Shown here one piece after another: positions 63,059-64,000 of a stretch of 64,000 bases of DNA; positions within the stretch are counted from its first letter, which is position 1; each line of letters begins with the position of its first letter. Below the pieces are notes generated by a model. That model was not told the origin of the DNA. It saw nothing but the letters and a program-made list of their open reading frames with translations, and did no database searches. The DNA is from JARYGU01 sp033795365 (GTDB taxonomy: Bacteria > Pseudomonadota > Alphaproteobacteria > Rhizobiales > Rhizobiaceae). Position numbers and translations under genes: made by a program. Location of the stretch: positions 48,714-112,713 of the forward strand of contig JARYGU010000019.1 in the NCBI GenBank assembly GCA_033795365.1, given 5' to 3'.

Positions 63059-63113
63059 ATAACCAAGCCGCTGATTACGCTTGGTTATTTGCCCAATCAC
63101 GGGATTTTCCCGT
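63059..63113. promoter_or_regulatory. Two perfect palindromes, possible operators
   Basis: ATAACCAAGC / GCTTGGTTAT (63059-63068 and 63079-63088, 10-base spacer) and ACGGGA / TCCCGT (63099-63113, 3-base spacer) lie between the 73-residue gene and the next ORF upstream. They are not followed by clean T tracts on the transcribed strand. Confidence 0.45.
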
Positions 63114-63123
63114 ATTTGAATGA

Positions 63124-63160
63124 TAGAAGCCCCGTCAGCACTGGCGGGGCCGAGATACAT
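63124..63160 (-). other. Hairpin GCCCCG / CGGGGC
   Basis: A six-pair GC stem near 63129-63150 with a 10-base loop lies upstream of the palindromes. It has no T tract in the minus direction, so it is a weak terminator at best. Confidence 0.3.
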
Positions 63161-63174
63161 GCCTGCCTACAGGC

Positions 63175-63357
63175 TTACGGATAGATACGATGCAGAGCGC
63201 GATGTTTGCAGTTGCATGGTCCGCTCATTCCCCGGTTCACCGTGACCTCGCCATGGGCCTTGACCATGAATAGCGAGCAAGCCTTGGCTTGCCGTTGAAT
63301 GGTGTCGGGAAGGGCCGCAAGCTTTTCTGATCTGGCTCTATGAGCTGTACGGCACAT
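63175..63357 (-). CDS. Possible 60-residue basic protein
   Basis: ATG 63357 is preceded at a distance by GAGGCGG. The product is basic (MCRTAHRARSEKLAALPDTI) and ends with a CNCKHRALH cluster that could bind metal. No family is recognised, and the frame may be chance. Confidence 0.4.
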   Translation of the reverse strand: MCRTAHRARSEKLAALPDTIQRQAKACSLFMVKAHGEVTVNRGMSGPCNCKHRALHRIYP

Positions 63358-63545
63358 GGCACGTAGCCGCCTCGATCAACACCGCCAGCGTGCCTTTGAT
63401 AGCGCTGGGTACCTGCGAGGTTCACAGACCTCTTCCCGATCTCTGTGTTTATGGTCGGGAAGGAACGACAGAGGCGACCACCGCGAGGGTGACCGCTTAT
63501 CTCTTCGCTGAGCTACCAGCGCCTTCCCGATCTCTAAATTTTGTG
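63305..63545. repeat. Four copies of CTTCCCGA in both orientations
   Basis: TCGGGAAG occurs at 63305-63312 and 63455-63462, and CTTCCCGA at 63432-63439 and 63533-63540. The two plus-strand CTTCCCGATCTCT copies (63432-63444, 63533-63545) are identical over 13 bases. The central pair forms an 8-bp hairpin with a 15-base loop (63432-63462). Apart from these repeats I see nothing coding in 63358-63671. Confidence 0.65.
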
Positions 63546-63671
63546 AAAGCTTCGCACTACGCTGGTCGCGAAGTCCAGCATTGGCCCGGCGAGTATTCCC
63601 TTCGAAGAGGTCCGGCGACAGCCATTCGCGTGATTTGGAAACTATCACTAAGTGGGAAAATATTCAACACC

Positions 63672-64000
63672 TCAGCTCGCTTTTGGGAATTTATCCCCAC
63701 AAGACAAATCGCGAGGGTCGAACGACGCGAGTGTGGCGCGACCGAAGATGTCAAGCAAAAGCTGGACATTTCCTTGGCTCGTCACATTCTGAACGACGCC
63801 AACCAGGCCGGCGAACGGACCATTCGCAACCCTGCCCTCCTTGCCCTTGGCGAATTGCATCGCAACCGTCAGCCGCCGATTCCTGCCTTCTTCCTTCCGA
63901 TGAATGCGGGCAACGCGCGTGTCATCGAATTGCATGTCAATCTCGGCGAGGTAGATGGCCTCGATGAGGTCGCTGGGAATAGCGACGGGCGCACCGCGAT
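63672..64000 (-). CDS. NusG-like protein, 5' end beyond window
   Basis: The last 109 codons are visible, open to the edge. A KOW-type C-terminal domain is clear: FAKGKEGRVANGPFAGLVGV followed by LLDIFGRATLASFDPRDL, the pattern of NusG/RfaH-type elongation factors. The part before it (SDLIEAIYLAEID and RVARIHRKEEG) would be the linker and end of the N-terminal domain. It stands at the head of the prophage late region, so it could be a phage antiterminator. A host gene is less likely but not excluded. Confidence 0.75.
   Translation of the reverse strand, partial: RGAPVAIPSDLIEAIYLAEIDMQFDDTRVARIHRKEEGRNRRLTVAMQFAKGKEGRVANGPFAGLVGVVQNVTSQGNVQLLLDIFGRATLASFDPRDLSCGDKFPKAS

Larger units (their letters stand above)
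34880..64000. mobile_element. Prophage (podovirus-like), right end beyond window
   Basis: Terminase, portal, scaffold, coat, tail-accessory, tail-fibre and lysis genes are all present and ordered, which identifies a complete morphogenesis block. The element begins next to the 3' end of tRNA-Val, a common integration target. In Sinorhizobium this tRNA pair normally lies between hupB and nuoA, from memory. Integrase, repressor and replication genes are not in the window. The exact left boundary is not determined because no second att copy is visible. Confidence 0.85.

Noticed and set aside
63376..63648. Minus-strand 90-codon frame after the NusG-like gene
   Set aside because: Its sequence is mostly the repeated CTTCCCGA region, with no protein character or convincing start; treated as non-coding.

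Overview
The window is high-GC alphaproteobacterial DNA. Gene content and order (pleD-divK, dinB, dnaE, proS-lolC-lolD, rnj-birA-nuo) point to Rhizobiales, most likely Sinorhizobium/Ensifer or a close Rhizobiaceae relative. That placement rests on recalled synteny, not on a search.

Positions 1-34900 are core chromosome. Cell-cycle and c-di-GMP regulators (pleD cut by the left edge, divK) are followed by DUF3572, a HAD-like protein, LexA-box-preceded dinB, an L,D-transpeptidase and dnaE. A 28-codon membrane-peptide gene with its own LexA box and a DUF5680 gene preceded by another LexA box come next. Then, on the minus strand, proS-lolC-lolD form one unit, and the 14-gene complex I operon nuoA-N runs into birA, rnj, a methylmalonyl-CoA epimerase gene and a DUF1467 gene. 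The nuo operon carries an unusual insertion between nuoC and nuoD: a four-helix-bundle (23S-IVS family) frame with an ATA in place of the start codon, flanked by inverted arrays of a 7-base repeat. tRNA-Asp and tRNA-Val follow.

Positions 35000-64000 are a prophage abutting the 3' end of tRNA-Val. Its outer end holds a secreted SNase-like protein and an SOS-controlled operon encoding a zinc-ribbon protein, an SRAP (HMCES/YedK-type) protein and small proteins, closed by a strong terminator. A glycosyltransferase cargo gene comes next. The late genes then read on the minus strand. In transcription order from the right these are a NusG-like protein (cut by the right edge), small genes, terminase small and large subunits (Sf6-like), P22-like portal, a zincin-like protein, scaffold, SU10/DUF5309-type coat, adaptor and tail-accessory proteins, ejection/tail proteins, tail fibre and a lysis cassette. 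No integrase or repressor is visible, so the prophage continues past the right edge.

A theme links the halves: four GTTC-N7-GTTC (or GAAC-N7-GAAC) LexA operators control or precede dinB, the small membrane peptide, DUF5680 and the prophage SRAP operon. The first three suggest a host SOS cluster combining translesion synthesis with a SidA-like division-inhibitor candidate. The fourth suggests a prophage-borne DNA-damage operon under host LexA.
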